From: Polymyxa betae
Lineage: Eukaryota > Endomyxa > Phytomyxea > Plasmodiophorida > Plasmodiophoridae
Assembly (NCBI GenBank): GCA_003693705.1
Contig: RBZT01000348.1
Coordinates: 1-64,000, forward strand
Reading direction: 5' to 3'
Length of the DNA: 64,000 nt
The notes beneath the pieces were generated by a model. The model was not told the DNA's origin. It worked only from the letters and a program-made list of their open reading frames with translations, and did not search any database. The translations under genes and the position numbers were made by a program. This document shows, in pieces, positions 10,494 to 24,086 of the stretch. The first letter of the stretch is position 1; the number at the start of each line of letters is the position of its first letter.

Positions 10494-11887
10494 ATTTTTT
10501 TTCAATCTCTGATTTATTTTGAAAAGAGTTTTATCGGAACATCCGGATTATTTATTCTCAAATTTCCATCAATTGCGACTTCCATTGTTGTTTCTTTCCA
10601 AGAGAGTCGATTTGCTTATGCATCTCAACGTTTCACATGAAACAAATATTTAAGAGGATCCTTTACATTCTCTTAGCGGGCAGGATTTGTTAAATCTCTA
10701 TCTCTGATGGTTGATCCTAACTTTGTCAACAGAAAGGTGAAATCAACAAAGGTAGCTCGGAAGCGGTGTTTGTTGTAGAAAATAAAAAGCGCCATCATTT
10801 CTTCAGGAGATCCGGGAATCTGGAATAAAGCGATGGTAAGCAATTTCATTTCGATGTTATTGCAGGGCCAGGACAGCTTAGGATATCTCTTTTTTGCAAC
10901 AATATGCTATTATCGGAAGGAGATGTAGGCTGTGCGATTCAAGGGTCCCCAATTCCCTGATATTAATACCCATGCCCGAGATTTTCCAAGCAATGTTGCT
11001 TTAGCAAGGAAGCGTAATCAACGGGTTGCTATGTCGGTTGACAAGGTTCTTGATAGGAGACGTCTTTTTCTGATGACCAAGTGTAAGCTGATCCGTCGAT
11101 AACAAAGTTCTTTACATCACCATTGAGGAGAAGGATCCGGGCATGATCTGGTGGGAATAGGTCATGCTCTTGGCAAGGAGATCAAAGAAACTTCCAGATC
11201 AAAGACGGTACGATCGAAGTGATCGACAAAGATTCTGTCTGGCCTATAACATCTGCCTGGGATTCAGAAAGAAGTTATTTGTGGTAGGAATTAATGCTGA
11301 ATGTCCTAGATGTTCGGATCCTGTCAGGCTTGAATTCGATATTTTCACAGAGCACGAATGCCGCGAGTATTGCTTTTAGAATTGTTAATTCATGGCGTCA
11401 TATTTATTCTTACTCGACTACCTGAGCGGCCAGAGCTGCAAGCGTGTATTGAAAACTTTCGGCTTATCGGGGATTCTTGAATCCTGCATTGGCGAATCTG
11501 AACACAAAATGAGGAAGCCAGCCCTGCGGCGATCGTGGAATATCAGAAATTAGAAAAAGAAACCATAGTTGCGTAGACACACTCCTGATAGATCTGTGCG
11601 AGAGGAATTGTTACAGTTGCTTTCATAAAAAAAATCCAGAAATAACAGTGGAGATGAGAAAATGACTGTCGTACCGGTAATGAGAAAAAAGCAGCGCGGA
11701 TAAACCAAATACTCCGTAGTATTTATTTTTACGTAGTGCAGTAGTCTATAGCTTATCTGGAAGGCACTTTATTCCGACTCGGTCGTGGTGTGGTTGCTTG
11801 TTCTCCTCTCATAGTCGTTATATTGTATAGACCGCTGTGTCTGCGGTCTTGGCAATATTGTCTTCTCTTGAACCAAAATTCTCCATC
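10494..11887. other. Gene-poor region with decayed coding-like patches
   Basis: No intact gene seen. On the minus strand around 11010-11380, short well-composed stretches occur in shifting frames (for example FPPDHARILLLNGDVKNFVI and VDHFDRTVFDLEVSLISL), as expected for a frameshifted gene or transposon relic. The last few hundred bases should include the Vps1 promoter. Confidence 0.35.
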
Positions 11888-14030
11888 ATGTCCTCATTGG
11901 ATAACCTAATCCCTGTTATTAACAAGCTCCAGGATGTCTTCTCTGCAACTGGGTCGTCGCCTATCGATCTTCCCCAGATTGTTGTCATCGGCTCCCAATC
12001 ATCCGGGAAATCATCAGTCTTAGAGAATGTTGTGGGACGTGACTTTCTTCCTAGAGGGAGTGGAATCGTGACAAGACGTCCACTGGTGCTGCAGCTCGTC
12101 AATACAAGCAATGATATTCCCTTGAAAGGTCATGAAAACGATTCACAGGAATGGGGAGAGTTCCTACACTTGAAAGATGTCAAATTCACATCTTTCGAAA
12201 AGATGAGAGCAGAGATCGTTTCCGAAACAGAAAGATTAACTGGGAAGAACAAAGGCATTAGCGACACAAGCATCAATCTAAAAGTTTATTCACCTCGATT
12301 CTTGAATTTAACTTTAGTTGATTTACCCGGTATCACCAAAGTTCCAGTTGGCGATCAGCCAACTGATATTGAAAATCAGATCAAGGCCATGATTATGAGA
12401 TTCATCTCAAATCCTCGTGCCATTATACTCGCTGTCACTGCAGCCAATACCGATCTGGCAAATTCAGACGCATTGAAGCTCGCCAGAGAGGTGGATCCTG
12501 ACTGCAATCGAACTATTGGAGTTATCACCAAAATCGATTTAATGGATCGAGGAACAAATGCTTTAGATGCGCTCTTGGGAAAGGTCATTCCTTTGAAATT
12601 GGGGTTCATTGGAGTTATCAACAGAAGTCAAGAGGACATCAACAACAATACCACCATCGATTCTGCTTTATCTGCTGAAATGAAATTCTTCCAGACCCAT
12701 CCTGCTTATAGAGCCATTTCATCTCGTCTGGGAACCGGTTATCTAACCAAAACGCTAAATTCGATTCTGATCAACCATATTCGTGAATGTTTGCCTGAAC
12801 TTCGACACAAAATTCACACAATGCTTCAGGAATCCCAATCTGAGATGTATTCATATGGCGAGCCAATTTATCAGACTAAAGCCGGACAGGGAGCTCTTCT
12901 GCTCAACCTCCTAAGCAAATTTTCCAATGCCTATACTAATGCAATTGATGGAAAATCAGATGATGTTTCTGTATCCGAACTCTATGGTGGAGCTCGAATT
13001 TCTTACATCTTCCATCATTCTTTTGATCGTGGATTAAAGAGCATCCATCCTTTCGATGGCCTCGATGATCAAGATATTCGAACTGCAATTCGAAACGCGA
13101 CAGGCCCACGACCATCTCTGTTCGTTCCGGAAGTGTCGTTTGAACTCCTGGTTAAACGGCAGATTTCCCGGCTTGAGGATCCGTCTATTCAGTGTGTTGA
13201 TTTAGCTTTCCGTGAGCTGCTTCGTGTTGCAGAACAATGTGAATCCACTACCAACGAATTGGTTCGTTTTCAGACTTTACGAGAACGCATTCAAGTTGTC
13301 GTACATGATCTGCTTAGACGATGCTTGAAACCCACCAAAGATATGATTAAGAACCTTGTCAATTGCGAGCTTGCTTATATCAACACAAATCATCCTGATT
13401 TCATTGGAGGCAGTCAGGCAGTTGCAGAGACCATGGATTTCATTCAAAAATCCAAAACAGGTGAAAAGGATCGCGATGATCGTAGAGCCGCGGGATCATT
13501 ATCAGAACCTAAGCCGAAACCTACCCCAAAGCAGTCCGATGCCGATTCCAGCGGTGGCATGTTTAGCTTCTTCCGAAAAGATAAACCTGGGAGTCCCGGT
13601 CAAACTAATCAACCTACTGTGCTCATGGAGTCTTTGGATGAAGTTCCTCGATCCATTGCATCTACCGACGACCCAACCGATCGTGAACAAATTGAGACAC
13701 AGATTATCAGTAAGCCATTCTGTTTTGCATCTCATGTCTCTTCTAAACCTGACTCTAGAATCTCTGATACAATCTTACTTCAATATTGTTCGAACCAATA
13801 TTCAAGATGTCGTTCCTAAAACAATCATGTGCTTTTTGGTGAGAAAGTCCCAAGCCGAAGTACAATCCGAGCTTGTCAGCATTCTCTACAAGGATGAACT
13901 ATTCGCCGAATTATTGGAGGAGAACCCTGATATCGCTTTGAAGCGAGAGTCATGTGCTGAATTGCTCACTGTTCTTCGTCGTGCGATGGATATCATTAAT
14001 GAGGTGCGAGATTTTAATATTCACAAGTAG
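11888..14030 (+). CDS. VPS1: Dynamin-related GTPase Vps1/Dnm type
   Basis: Two exons (11888-13709, 13759-14030; 49-bp intron) encode about 697 residues. The start MSSLDNLIPVINKLQDVF matches the family N-terminus; a longer frame beginning at 11837 adds an unlike leader. All G motifs are visible: GSQSSGKSS (P-loop), DLPG, TKIDLMDRG and VINRS. The middle/stalk region follows (KAGQGALLLNLLSKFSNAYTN region, RISYIFHHSF), then a disordered Ser/Pro/Lys linker at about residues 530-605. The intron falls just before the GTPase effector domain (SLIQSYFNIVRTNIQDVVPK). There is no PH or Pro-rich domain, so it is a fungal-type Vps1/Dnm1 protein, acting in vacuolar/peroxisomal or mitochondrial membrane fission. 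Vps1 is favoured over Dnm1 on general resemblance only. Confidence 0.92.
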
Positions 14031-14250
14031 CGTTACAAAATGCATATTGTAAAAAGACCTCCTAAGCAGAAAATAAAGATATATGCTCTCGCGATATAAA
14101 CTATTATGCTTCTAAAAGCACAATATGATTATGTTCACCGATAGGCCATAGTACTACAATACATACACCATTAAATAACCTATGCTAAGATAAGTTAGTG
14201 ATGAATAAACACCGGTGTTGTTAGGTGTTGATCCACTATCACAATTTATC

Positions 14251-14888
14251 ATGACGCGTCCCAATACCCGATCTCAAAGCAAATCTGCAGTTGCTTCCAA
14301 AGATACCGACAATGAAGCTGATCAGCGTCCTAAGAAAACCATAACCAAGAACGAATCTTCCAAGGCGAAAGTCGCCGAATCTTCCAACTCTGTTTTAGAA
14401 GTTGGCAGTGCTGTTCCTGATCATAAACTATTGAACAGTGATGGTGAAGAAGTATCTATCTTGGATTTATGCAAGGATTCTGCTATTGTTGTTTTCATGT
14501 ACCCGAAAGCCAACACTCCTGGGTGTACAAAGCAAGCTTGTGGGTTTCGCGATGAATCTGAGAAATTTTCATCTCTTGGCTACCAAATTTTCGGATTGTA
14601 GGTACTTTCATATGAACGCATATTCAAAATCTTGATGTTTTTGTATGCAGATCTGCCGATTCCCCCGCAGCGCTGGCGAAATGGAAAGAAAAGTACAACT
14701 TATCATATCAATTATTGTCGGATCAATCGCGCTCTCTCATCAAGGACTTCGGTGCCTTGAAACTTCCTAACAGCACACGACGATCGCATGTGATTATCGA
14801 CAAAGGCGGCGTCATTAAAGCAATCGAATTGGACGTTTCTCCTTTAGAAAGTATCGAAAAAGCTCTTGCATTCGTCGATAAGGAATGA
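14251..14888 (+). CDS. PrxQ/BCP-type peroxiredoxin (Dot5-like)
   Basis: Two exons (14251-14597, 14651-14888; 53-bp intron) encode 194 residues. A basic, Ser/Lys-rich N-terminal tail of about 60 residues (TRSQSKS, KKTITK) suggests nuclear targeting, as in yeast Dot5. The thioredoxin-fold core begins VGSAVPDHKLLNSDG and carries YPKANTPGCTKQACGFRD, with the peroxidatic Cys in PGCTK and the resolving Cys five residues later, the atypical 2-Cys arrangement of PrxQ. The second exon supplies SADSPAALAKWKEKYNL and the conserved Arg region (SRSLIKDFG). It reduces peroxides using thioredoxin in known relatives. It lies 220 bp after VPS1 on the same strand. Confidence 0.9.
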
Positions 14889-15050
14889 AGGCGAAAACAT
14901 CCCCTGTCATTGTCTAATTTGACCACATAAACAACTGGACTACCATTAATTTAAGCACATTTTTAATAACTCGATTTTGAAGTTAACAGTTTCCTCTGTA
15001 CCTAAAGAGAGAAGCAAGCCAAATGTTGAGAAATGAAACGTTAATTATAG

Positions 15051-18000
15051 ATGATGACAGAATTGAGAGCGATTGTATGTAAGGGGTTGCACCCTGCCTC
15101 TCTCAGTGTCACAACACAACAAACAACATTTGACATTTCACCATTGCCTTTCGAGGCATCTATCATGAGGCGTGCTTCGCCTACTCCATCTCCTGTTGCG
15201 AATGCTAATAAGCCGATCTTGCCTCCACCTATTGTACAAACAGAACCTCCACATAATAGATTCGCTGCTGATTTTGTGCCGGCTGCTCCAGAGCATGCTG
15301 GCGTTTTCGTCAAATTAGCATTAGAAGAATTGGTTAAACCTCGTACCAAATTAGTATCACAACCGAATAACCCATTCAGCTCAGTCTCCGTACCTGACAC
15401 CAATCATCATCATCCGATAGACGACGACTATCGAAAACCCGTTTCTGCTTCTGCACCAAATCCAAGTCCATCACCAACAAGACCTGCGTTAGCAGATGTA
15501 TTCTCTCGAGCGCCTTCAGATCCGCCTAATCAGAAGGACAAAAAGACCGCTATCTCCCCTTCCCTGGCTGACGATTACAAAGGCAGTAGCGAGCTGCACA
15601 CACTGGACCCTACTGAACTTCGACGAGATAATCTATACGCTGCCCATGAAATCGTAGAATCCTGTAAAGATGGAAAGCATGTCCATAGCCAATCCTCATC
15701 GACGTTGTTGCGATACGATCCTGATTGGCAATTTCCAGAGCCGCTCGAGATAACCGATTGTTCAAGAAAAGCAGTCAATATCTGGAGCAGCTCCCAACAA
15801 TCGCACACACAAGTTCTTTGTTTGATCCAACGCCTCACAATGTGCATCGGAGACTTAGAGCCATTTTTCTGCTCATTAGCTGTTTATGACCTAAGACAAA
15901 ATGCTGGAAAAATTTCAGAAATTTTTTATTTCGATCTCAACAGTGACGAGGTGAAAACTTACCAGCTGTTGATAGAATCTCTCATTTTAATGCCTGGCTT
16001 ATTTAGGTGCTAACGTCCGGTTTGTCAGTATGGAGGTTGGCCGCTGATGAGGTGACGCTTTGTCGAAATGCAATTTTTACCATTCCAGATCGTCATCCAC
16101 TTGTGGTCTTAGTATTGAGAATCGAGCGCATTCTCCAGGGAGATCCAGATGAAGCATTCGAGCCTTACCTAAAAGAAAAAGGCGTTAGTAAGCTCGGGTT
16201 TGGGACTTAGGCTCTACAATGAATACTTTTCAGCGTCCAGTAAACGAAATGGACAAAATTAGCAAGCGCGTTCGAGCCACAATCAACCGCCTTTCTGATT
16301 ATAGACAAAGCTTTGGCGTTGCCTTAATACCTTTATTCTCTGAAACTGGGGAATTGCTTAATGACATTCCAACTTTTACGACCAATAAGATATTTATCGA
16401 AAGGCAAGCTTCTGATGATCCCGCATTTCTCGACCAGCTTCGAGAATATCATTCGGTCTTGAATGACCATCCAATTAATCTCAAAAAAAAGGTATTGTTC
16501 AAAATTGTTTTTTTAGCTATTAACGTCATGTATCAGATCATTCCCAATACAGAATTTGCATTCGAATGTTATCTTTTGGATAATCAAGCTTTACCAAATA
16601 ATCGAGTTGATCCCAGCTTAATTCCCCTAAAGCCACCTGCTGTAGTTCTTGATAAATCTGTCAAAGGTACAAACACTCATTAATATATTGCTAAAGATGA
16701 TTCTCCTTATGAAAGTACAGGCCCGGTTAGAGAAGTTCAGTATTTGCCCTTACCCACTGAACCCGTAACAACGCCTTTTGATTACTTTGTCAACTCACTA
16801 TATATCTATCCATTACATGTCCAATTCCAGGTATATACATAAGTAATTGCATTGATAATTTAGCCCAGCTGATTCCATGTAGAAATATCGTAATATCGCG
16901 TGCAAAATCGAGCTTCGATTGTCGGATGCCTCTGTTGATTCTGATGGTTTAAAAACATTCTTTGGAAAATCATCCCAAGTAAGCTGGGCTGTTAGCTTTG
17001 TTTGATCGATTACGGATTTGTTGGCAGGGTGCATTCGTTTCCTCTCAAATTACTCAAGTAGCTTATCATAACAAGAGTCCTTGGATGCAGGACGAGATGA
17101 AGGTTTGTTGACAATGCGTTTTACTTCTCGTATCGGAACTTACATTGAACGTCGATAGCTAATGCTCCCTCTCAGTATGTCTGAATCCATTCATTTGTTT
17201 TTCACATTTTATCACATTTCTTGCCAGAAGAAAGTGTAAGTCTGTCTCAGCCACTTGATAAATCATTCTTAACCAGCTATTTCAGTGGAAAGCCAACCGA
17301 AGAGGTGATTGGCTATTCAATATTCCCCTTATTTAAATCCAGCATGCTTGTACCTGATGGCATCTACAACTTAGCAATTGCATCCCGATTACCTGATTAC
17401 TACATCTCGAAATTCGAAGCTCGTGCGGAGGACGCTAATATTTCGTTCCGAATGCAGACTGCCGAATGTTTTCAGATTAGAATACGGTCTCTCTCTTCTT
17501 TATTCTGCACGGACCCCCAATTGAATACGTTCACTGCTACTCTGCCTTCTCCTAAATCAACATTCGATAATGACGATCTGGGCGCTCCATTTTTCGACCA
17601 GTGCTTGGATTCATTGCGGGCTGCATCATCAGCCAGTATCGTTCAATATCTTCCTACTGTCATGACGTTACTATTTTCGGTAATGTCTGAAGCTCAATCT
17701 ACTCGACTGCAATATACGTGTTTCCGTGCATTAGACTTGGTTGCATCTCATGTTCACCATCACATTGATGACGGATCATTTCGATCTGATCTCATTACAG
17801 CATTCGTCCAAAATCGTCTAACTGACAGTTGCGGCTCACTAAGATGTGCACAGATGCTGCAAAGAGCTCTGCATCATTTAGTACGTGAAATTGTCTCAAG
17901 TGTTCGGCTGTTAAATGTCCATCCAGGAATCTGAAAGCAACGATCCTAATCGCCAGCTTGTGATTAGAAATATATGGTTTTGGCTTGATTGCTTCATTCG

Positions 18001-21000
18001 GATAGCATCCCTGGAATCAATGCGGGGCACTTTCCGTGTTCAGGAAATACATCCTCTGTTATCTGATATCTTAGAAATGTTAGCTGGCCGTATGCCTTAT
18101 CATCGATCCGTAAGTTCAATGAAATTTTCATTCACACGAACTAATTGTCGCTTAGCCTTTGGGAGTATCTGCATTACGCATTGCTAATTCTTGCATCGCT
18201 TTGTTCTTGACTGATCTGCTTTCAGTTATGGATAAGCAATTGGTAAACAATCTGTTTCCTTTTCCTCATATAAATTGCTCAATTGATGCAGGTATTCGCT
18301 TTAACAGCTCATTATTTTGAATCAATAGATGGTACTCACGACTCAGTCCTGCTTGAATTTAAGATGCGTTTTATCGAAATCGTGTTTGACTGTGCAGCAT
18401 TTCCGATTGTTGCTGGAATTAAGTCGCATGAATGTCCTGGTCCGCTTCCGATTAATGAGATCATGTCGCGATATCCTTTGCAAGCTTTACTGATACGGTT
18501 CGTTGAAACGCATTGTGATTTCCAGGAACGATCCATTAGAGGAATTCTGATCAAGTCGTTTCGAAAAATTTGCACTAAACTGGACCGAGATAGCACCTTA
18601 TCACCGGGCGACCGTAGATGTCTCTCTAGTGAGTAAAGAGTAATTCCCGGATGCAATCTGTAACCATTTTGCAGCGTCTTTTTTACCTTTATTACAAGCT
18701 ATGGGTGACAGGGTGTCTGTTGTTAAAAATATGGCCGTTAAGCAACGTCGCGATCTTGATTCAGTTCTTATCTGGATAATTGGCTCTGGCGATGAACGAC
18801 AACTGTCTCACTGGTTTGCTCCTCACAAATACATTCAATCTAGTTTTAATTAGGCTTCAGGATCCGTCAGGAAGATTCGGACGTTTTACAGGGTCTGAAC
18901 CAATTGTTATGTCTAGCATTGGAAGACTTTAATTATACTGGAATGGCGAAATGGTCGTCTCAAGCCGAGTTTGATGCGATTATCGCTCCAGAATCCTGCT
19001 CATCTTTATTTGGTATTGAAGCTGGCGAAGTGGCTGTTGATTTAAAAACCAATATTGAGCAAATGATGGGAACCTTGGTTCGTGGCGTTGCTGGACCTGG
19101 TTTAAATGTGCCGTCAAGTCGATCAACAGTTGGCTCATACTCCTCGCCTCATAGGAGTAGTACAACGTCATCTAACACGCCAAATGGCAGCGTGAAGTTG
19201 AGTTTAAGACAAAAGCGGGCACAAATGGCAGCTCAAGGATCTATTAGACGCACCATGGATAAATCTGGGGCCAAATTCCTGGAAACAGTCAATAACAATG
19301 AGGTTGGAATCTTATCGGTCAACTATATATCGAAGTAATCTCGTGAGTTGCAGGGGCTCGATATCACCAAACGTATCTGCAATCTTGAGTCGGCATTAAC
19401 GGAATCCGTTGGAGCTACTTGCCTTCGGTGGCTAATTCTGTATATTGAAGTCCAATGGTTAGATGATGTTTCTCAGACAGACATTTCATCAAGCGATCTT
19501 GCGTCTGGACCATGTGATCGTATAATCCAGCTTATATCAACTTTGCTTCTCACCCAACAGCCAGTCCATGTCCATCTTGCCGTCTATCCCCTATTGCGAT
19601 ATCTGCTTTATGCTCATGGGCAAGTTATATTGCGATGTCCAAGTTTCTGTGAGCTCACCAAAAAAGTGCTAATTCACTGTACTTCATCATCTGTCGATAT
19701 CAGAGCTTCTGCTGCTTCGATGCTATACTGGATTGCCGGGGCAGACTTGGCAGCTAATTGCTGTCTGGATATTTTTCTGTCGACAATTACTGAGTCGCTG
19801 TCAAGTATGGTTGAAATTATGTCGAACGAGAGCGCGCAAAGGCTGTCGCAAGTCTTTCGATCAGTACCATCCTCTGCGATCCCGGGTCTGGATGATGTGA
19901 TTAATCAAATCTTGAATATATTGGCTGACACAAGAGAGGTTGCTCGCCAAGAATATTTACTTGAACAAAATGCTGCCGACGCTGCTGTGTTTGAAGACCT
20001 CTTGCTTAATATGGCTCAAGCTTATAATCATCTACCATCCATTCGCATTCAATGGTTACAACGACTGGCGAATCATTGCAACAAATACTCCAAATTTGCT
20101 GAAGCGGCCCAAACAATGCTGACTATAACTTCAATGATTATTCACTTGTTCGCAAACGTAAAATCAGCTGAGCCTGTAACAGATTCGGTTCTTTGCATCA
20201 ACCGCGATACTATAATTGGTCTGATTTATGGCTGGGAAAACGAGGAGGCGATCAAGCATTCATCAAGACCTCGATTGAATCTGCAAAAGCTCAAGTCCGA
20301 TCAAATTAACGTCACCTTATATGACCGCCTTGTTAAACTGCTGTTGGGAATTTGTCATGCGTTGGATTGTGCTCAGCTCTATGAACGATGCAATTTTATA
20401 TACAGAGGTGTGCTCCTGCCTATTATGGAAAGACATCAAGATTTCTCCGCTTTAAGCACTGCATACCTTCATCTGCACAGTGTTTTCTCACAATTAGTAT
20501 CTTCAACTTCTTCGGAATCCCGATTACTAGGATCATATTATCGCATCACTTTTTTAGGTGATTCTGCTGTCTTCGGTAATGATGCTTATCAAGAGCGACA
20601 ATATATCTACAAGATGCCGAAAATTACAAGATTGTATGTCTGATACTGAGCTCTGTTCTTGCGTGGCATTTATCCTTGCTGTAGGCCCGAAGTGGTTGAA
20701 TATATGAAATCGTCGTATTCACAGCAGCTGAAACCTGGTCAAGTCATTCGAATATGGCCAGATTCAGGTCCTATTGACAAATCTAAGGTTGTTGATAATG
20801 AGCAAGTCATTCAAGTCACATTCGTTATACCTTATGTCAATGATGCCAGACATTTTATTGATAGAAACTGTGATATTAAGAAGTTTGTTTTTTCGACTCC
20901 CTTTATTGCTGGCGATCCTGCAGGTAAGCCTGTGTTATCAGCTCTTCCGGCAGCTCCTTATTTACAATTACAGTTGCCCATTCGAGTGATATCACAAGGC

Positions 21001-21803
21001 AACAAAAGAGGAACATAATCTTGGAAGTGAAAGATCCGTTTCCAGCCATGGTTTCCAGACAGACAGTAATCGCGAGCCATGAAGTAAGCTTCTTTATTAT
21101 AGTCTGCACTTTCTCTCAGCAATGCTTTTGAGGTGATAATGTCTCCTGTGGAATCTGCAACAGAAAATGTTACGATGAGAACAGTAAAATTGAGAGAAGC
21201 TGTTCAAGACAAAGCGAATGTTGATAAGAAGGTTCTGTCCAGTCTATTACAGGTTAAAATTCAAGTTTGTTCGGTGTCTCTTAAAATATTGAGATAATGT
21301 GAAGGGATCCGTTATGCTTCAGGTTCATGGCGGTACCAAGGAAATTGCACTGGCTTTCTTTGGCCCAGAATCGCCATTCGCCGCTACCGTGGCTAATTCT
21401 GATGATAAGACGTTACTTGACAATCTAGAAATCCTGAAACAGTCCATCTTGGATTTTATGGATACTTGTGAGATGTGTATTGAGGTTTACGGATCCGTTA
21501 TCCAGACCGATGATAAACCGTCGCCAACTTCAGGTAGTAAGTAGTTTTGCACTGTTTGAAGGACCGGTTGTAGATCTGATGCGTTTTCCCAGCTGCTTCG
21601 TCAAATTCGGAGAGGATACTTCACGCCGAGTTCGACAAGCATTTAAGAAAGCTTAGGTACTGTCGTATAACCATGTTTTGCATTCGCAGACTAACCGTGG
21701 CATTCGTAGGGAAGAAATTCTTCCTGTAATAAAAAGTCCCAAGAATAAAGGGAAACGAGCAGTCCGATTCGAGGGCTCGCCGATCAAATCAGATGCTGAA
21801 TAA
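15051..21803 (+). CDS. DOCK-family guanine nucleotide exchange factor (zizimin-like)
   Basis: A large gene of about 6.7 kb with many short introns. The first exon (ATG 15051, to about 16010) has a Pro/Ser-rich N-terminus and then DLEPFFCSLAVYDLRQNAGKISEIFYFDLNS, typical of the region before DHR1 in DOCK6-11. Next come LRIERILQGDPDEAFEPYL, a DHR1-like C2 region (near 16730-17030), a long alpha-solenoid, and from about 19960 the DHR2 catalytic domain: IRIQWLQRLANHCNKYSKFAEAAQ, YYRITFLGDSAVFG, VIQVTFVIPYVNDAR, KKFVFSTPFIAG. The final exon ends EEILPVIKSPKNKG at 21803; the last splice uses AG at about 21710. DHR2 activates Rac/Cdc42 GTPases. Exon borders are only partly resolved and the start could lie further upstream. 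Confidence 0.88.
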
Positions 21804-21916
21804 GAAATGTTCAGTGATTCTTAATCTATTCAATGTAATATATGTTGTAGAAATGTATATCCCCACTGCTATGTTTACATAACGATCTGTAGCAATCATA
21901 GAATGTTATATTGCAC

Positions 21917-24059
21917 TTATATGACATTAGCTAGGTCATCTTTCTGTAACCAGCCCTGTACTTTTAAGAGCAAATCTTTTCTATATTCATTTCGTCGTGA
22001 TTCATGGTAGATCCGCTGCCAGCGTCTCCAATACTTTCTGATCTTAGGCCGAATTCCCATCCGCTGATATTCCTCATATCTCTGTTTCACAAACTGGCAC
22101 CATCGATGCACTGATAACCTTGCCTTGAGATTTTCAATCTCTTTCTCGATCTGCAACAAGGCAGATTTCCAGGTTCTGTATGCATGCCGGCAGGAAATGG
22201 ACCTGTACAACCACCGTATTTAGCATCAGAACCACGTATAAGAAGGTGTCCTGGAACCTATAGAAATGAAGAGCAATGGTTATTTGTTCCCGGCCAAGTT
22301 TCAGACGAGATCTCCACCATCTCGTATAACGTCGTATAATGTTATCCCTGAATCGGCAATGTGCTTGCTGATAACGACGACGTTGCAGCTCGATCAGAAT
22401 TCGCCATGGTCTCCATCCATAATCAATCAATAAAGCTTGATAATAATGCAAGCGTCCTAATTTCATTCTACATCGATATAATCTCACTACACATCTAATC
22501 AATGACATTATTCATAATAATCAAAAACGAACCTGCTTCTGATACTTGTGGCGTCCCCTTATTGCTATCGACATTCAGAGTTTGTACATTTTCTGTTGGG
22601 TTGGATGTGGCTTTGTTCTGAGCACAATCACCTTGTTGTCTGCTCTCGTCTGTAATTACATCCTTATCGCTGCTGGAAGCGTTTCCTGTTCGTTTCCTGT
22701 CTGAAAGTTCAGCATCTTTCAGCACGAGACGAGCAGGTTCGGTATTGGGATCATTATCAGGTCTGGAAATGAATTGTCTATGAGATCTTAAGAATCGTGT
22801 TGTTCTGGGACCTGATGGAGCTCTTGGGACTTGAGCGTCTGTTTTAGATTGAGCAGATAATATGGGTAGTTGAGGTGTAGATCTGCTGCTAATAGGAGAT
22901 CTACTGGTGGTAATAGCAGAGCGAACATGTTGCCCACGTACACAAATCTCTTTCAGCTTTAAATTAGGCACAGAGCTAGGACGTCGAACTTTAAGAGATG
23001 ATTTCAATTGTCGGCCACATTTAAGTAATGTGGGCTGAACGATCTCCCGGCGATAATGTCGCCATCTACGAAACATCTGATGGTAATATCAGCGACAAGC
23101 GTAACAGCAGCAGGAAATTCAAAAAAATAAGATTGGAGCAATAAAAACTTGATAATATAACAATTACTCCTATTAAAATGAGGCGGTTATGGGAAGAAAG
23201 GCGATGTTGACGTCGAGATGATGGATATGTTCTCCATTGACGTATTGCTCTAGATAAAGCTGTAGATCTGCTATATTCAATAAGTAATTGCAAATAATCA
23301 TGTTCCAAATCATGTTGGCTCTCTTGTTTGATTTCAACAATCGGCACTGGACATGATCTATTGACGATGATAGGAAGACTGATATTTGGATTGCTGTTTT
23401 CATCAACATTGGCATTATGGTGGTAACCATGATCTGATGAAAGCTGTATGCATGATTCGATAGCAGGCCGAGTATGAATTGAAAGTTGCCGAGGACGTAG
23501 CATCATGTCGATAAGCTGATGTCGACCAATCTGTTCTGCAGCAGATCCAGCTTGTTTTTCTGATTGTCGTCGAATATTCTAAGAGCAAATTAATGCTAGT
23601 AGCAGACATAGAGATTCAAATACCAATATCCATTCCTGATTTGTATCATGAGATTCTGTTAGTCGTTGTCTGATTTCTGTCATGTTGCATGAAGATCTCC
23701 ATTGATGACCACGTCCTAATCTGTGACGTATTTCCTCCTGAATATTCGCATGTAAGAAATGAACAGCCCATCAACACAATACGATACCCATCGCGATGCC
23801 GATTGCTTCCGTTCCATATCAGTACCATTGATGTCTGAACATTTTCGAAATTCAGTGACTGGCTGAACTCGGCATGTTCCCAAATCTCAATCATGAGCTC
23901 CAGTCCCAAAATATATTTATTAAAGTACAATTCTTGATTGAAAACAGGACGATTTCCCAGATATTCAATAATATCCGTACGCAACATATTTTCTGCTACA
24001 ACCACTTGGTCGGACTTGTTACAGGACTTGGCGGAAGCAGCACGTATAAGCATTATCAT
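21917..24059 (-). CDS. Trp/Arg-rich Sfi1-like centrosomal-type protein
   Basis: A multi-exon gene from an ATG at 24059 to a stop at 21917. Several exons consist of repeated helices with a Trp and flanking basic residues, for example LELMIEIWEHAEFSQSL, ALSRAIRQWRTYP, RYTRWWRSRLKLGREQ, ISCRHAYRTWKSALLQ and RKYWRRWQRIYHESR. These resemble the spaced Trp-containing centrin-binding repeats of Sfi1 and related basal-body/centrosome proteins. A 190-residue Ser/Pro/Thr-rich linker sits in the middle (about 22515-23076). One exon around 23600-23760 could not be placed in frame with certainty. A basal-body or centrosome role is inference from repeat style. It shares a 27-bp intergenic gap with PSD. Confidence 0.55.
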
Positions 24060-24086
24060 CTGATTATCATTGAGTATATAGTTCTA
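24060..24086. promoter_or_regulatory. Very short divergent start-codon interval
   Basis: The proposed start codons of the Sfi1-like gene (minus) and PSD (plus) are separated by only 27 bp. If both starts are right, each core promoter must lie inside the other transcription unit, or one gene begins at a downstream ATG (PSD has one at about 24200). Confidence 0.4.

Noticed and set aside
15041..15403. Minus-strand 120-codon ORF antisense to the DOCK N-terminus
   Set aside because: It is a shadow of the Pro/Ser-rich first exon, with no domain.
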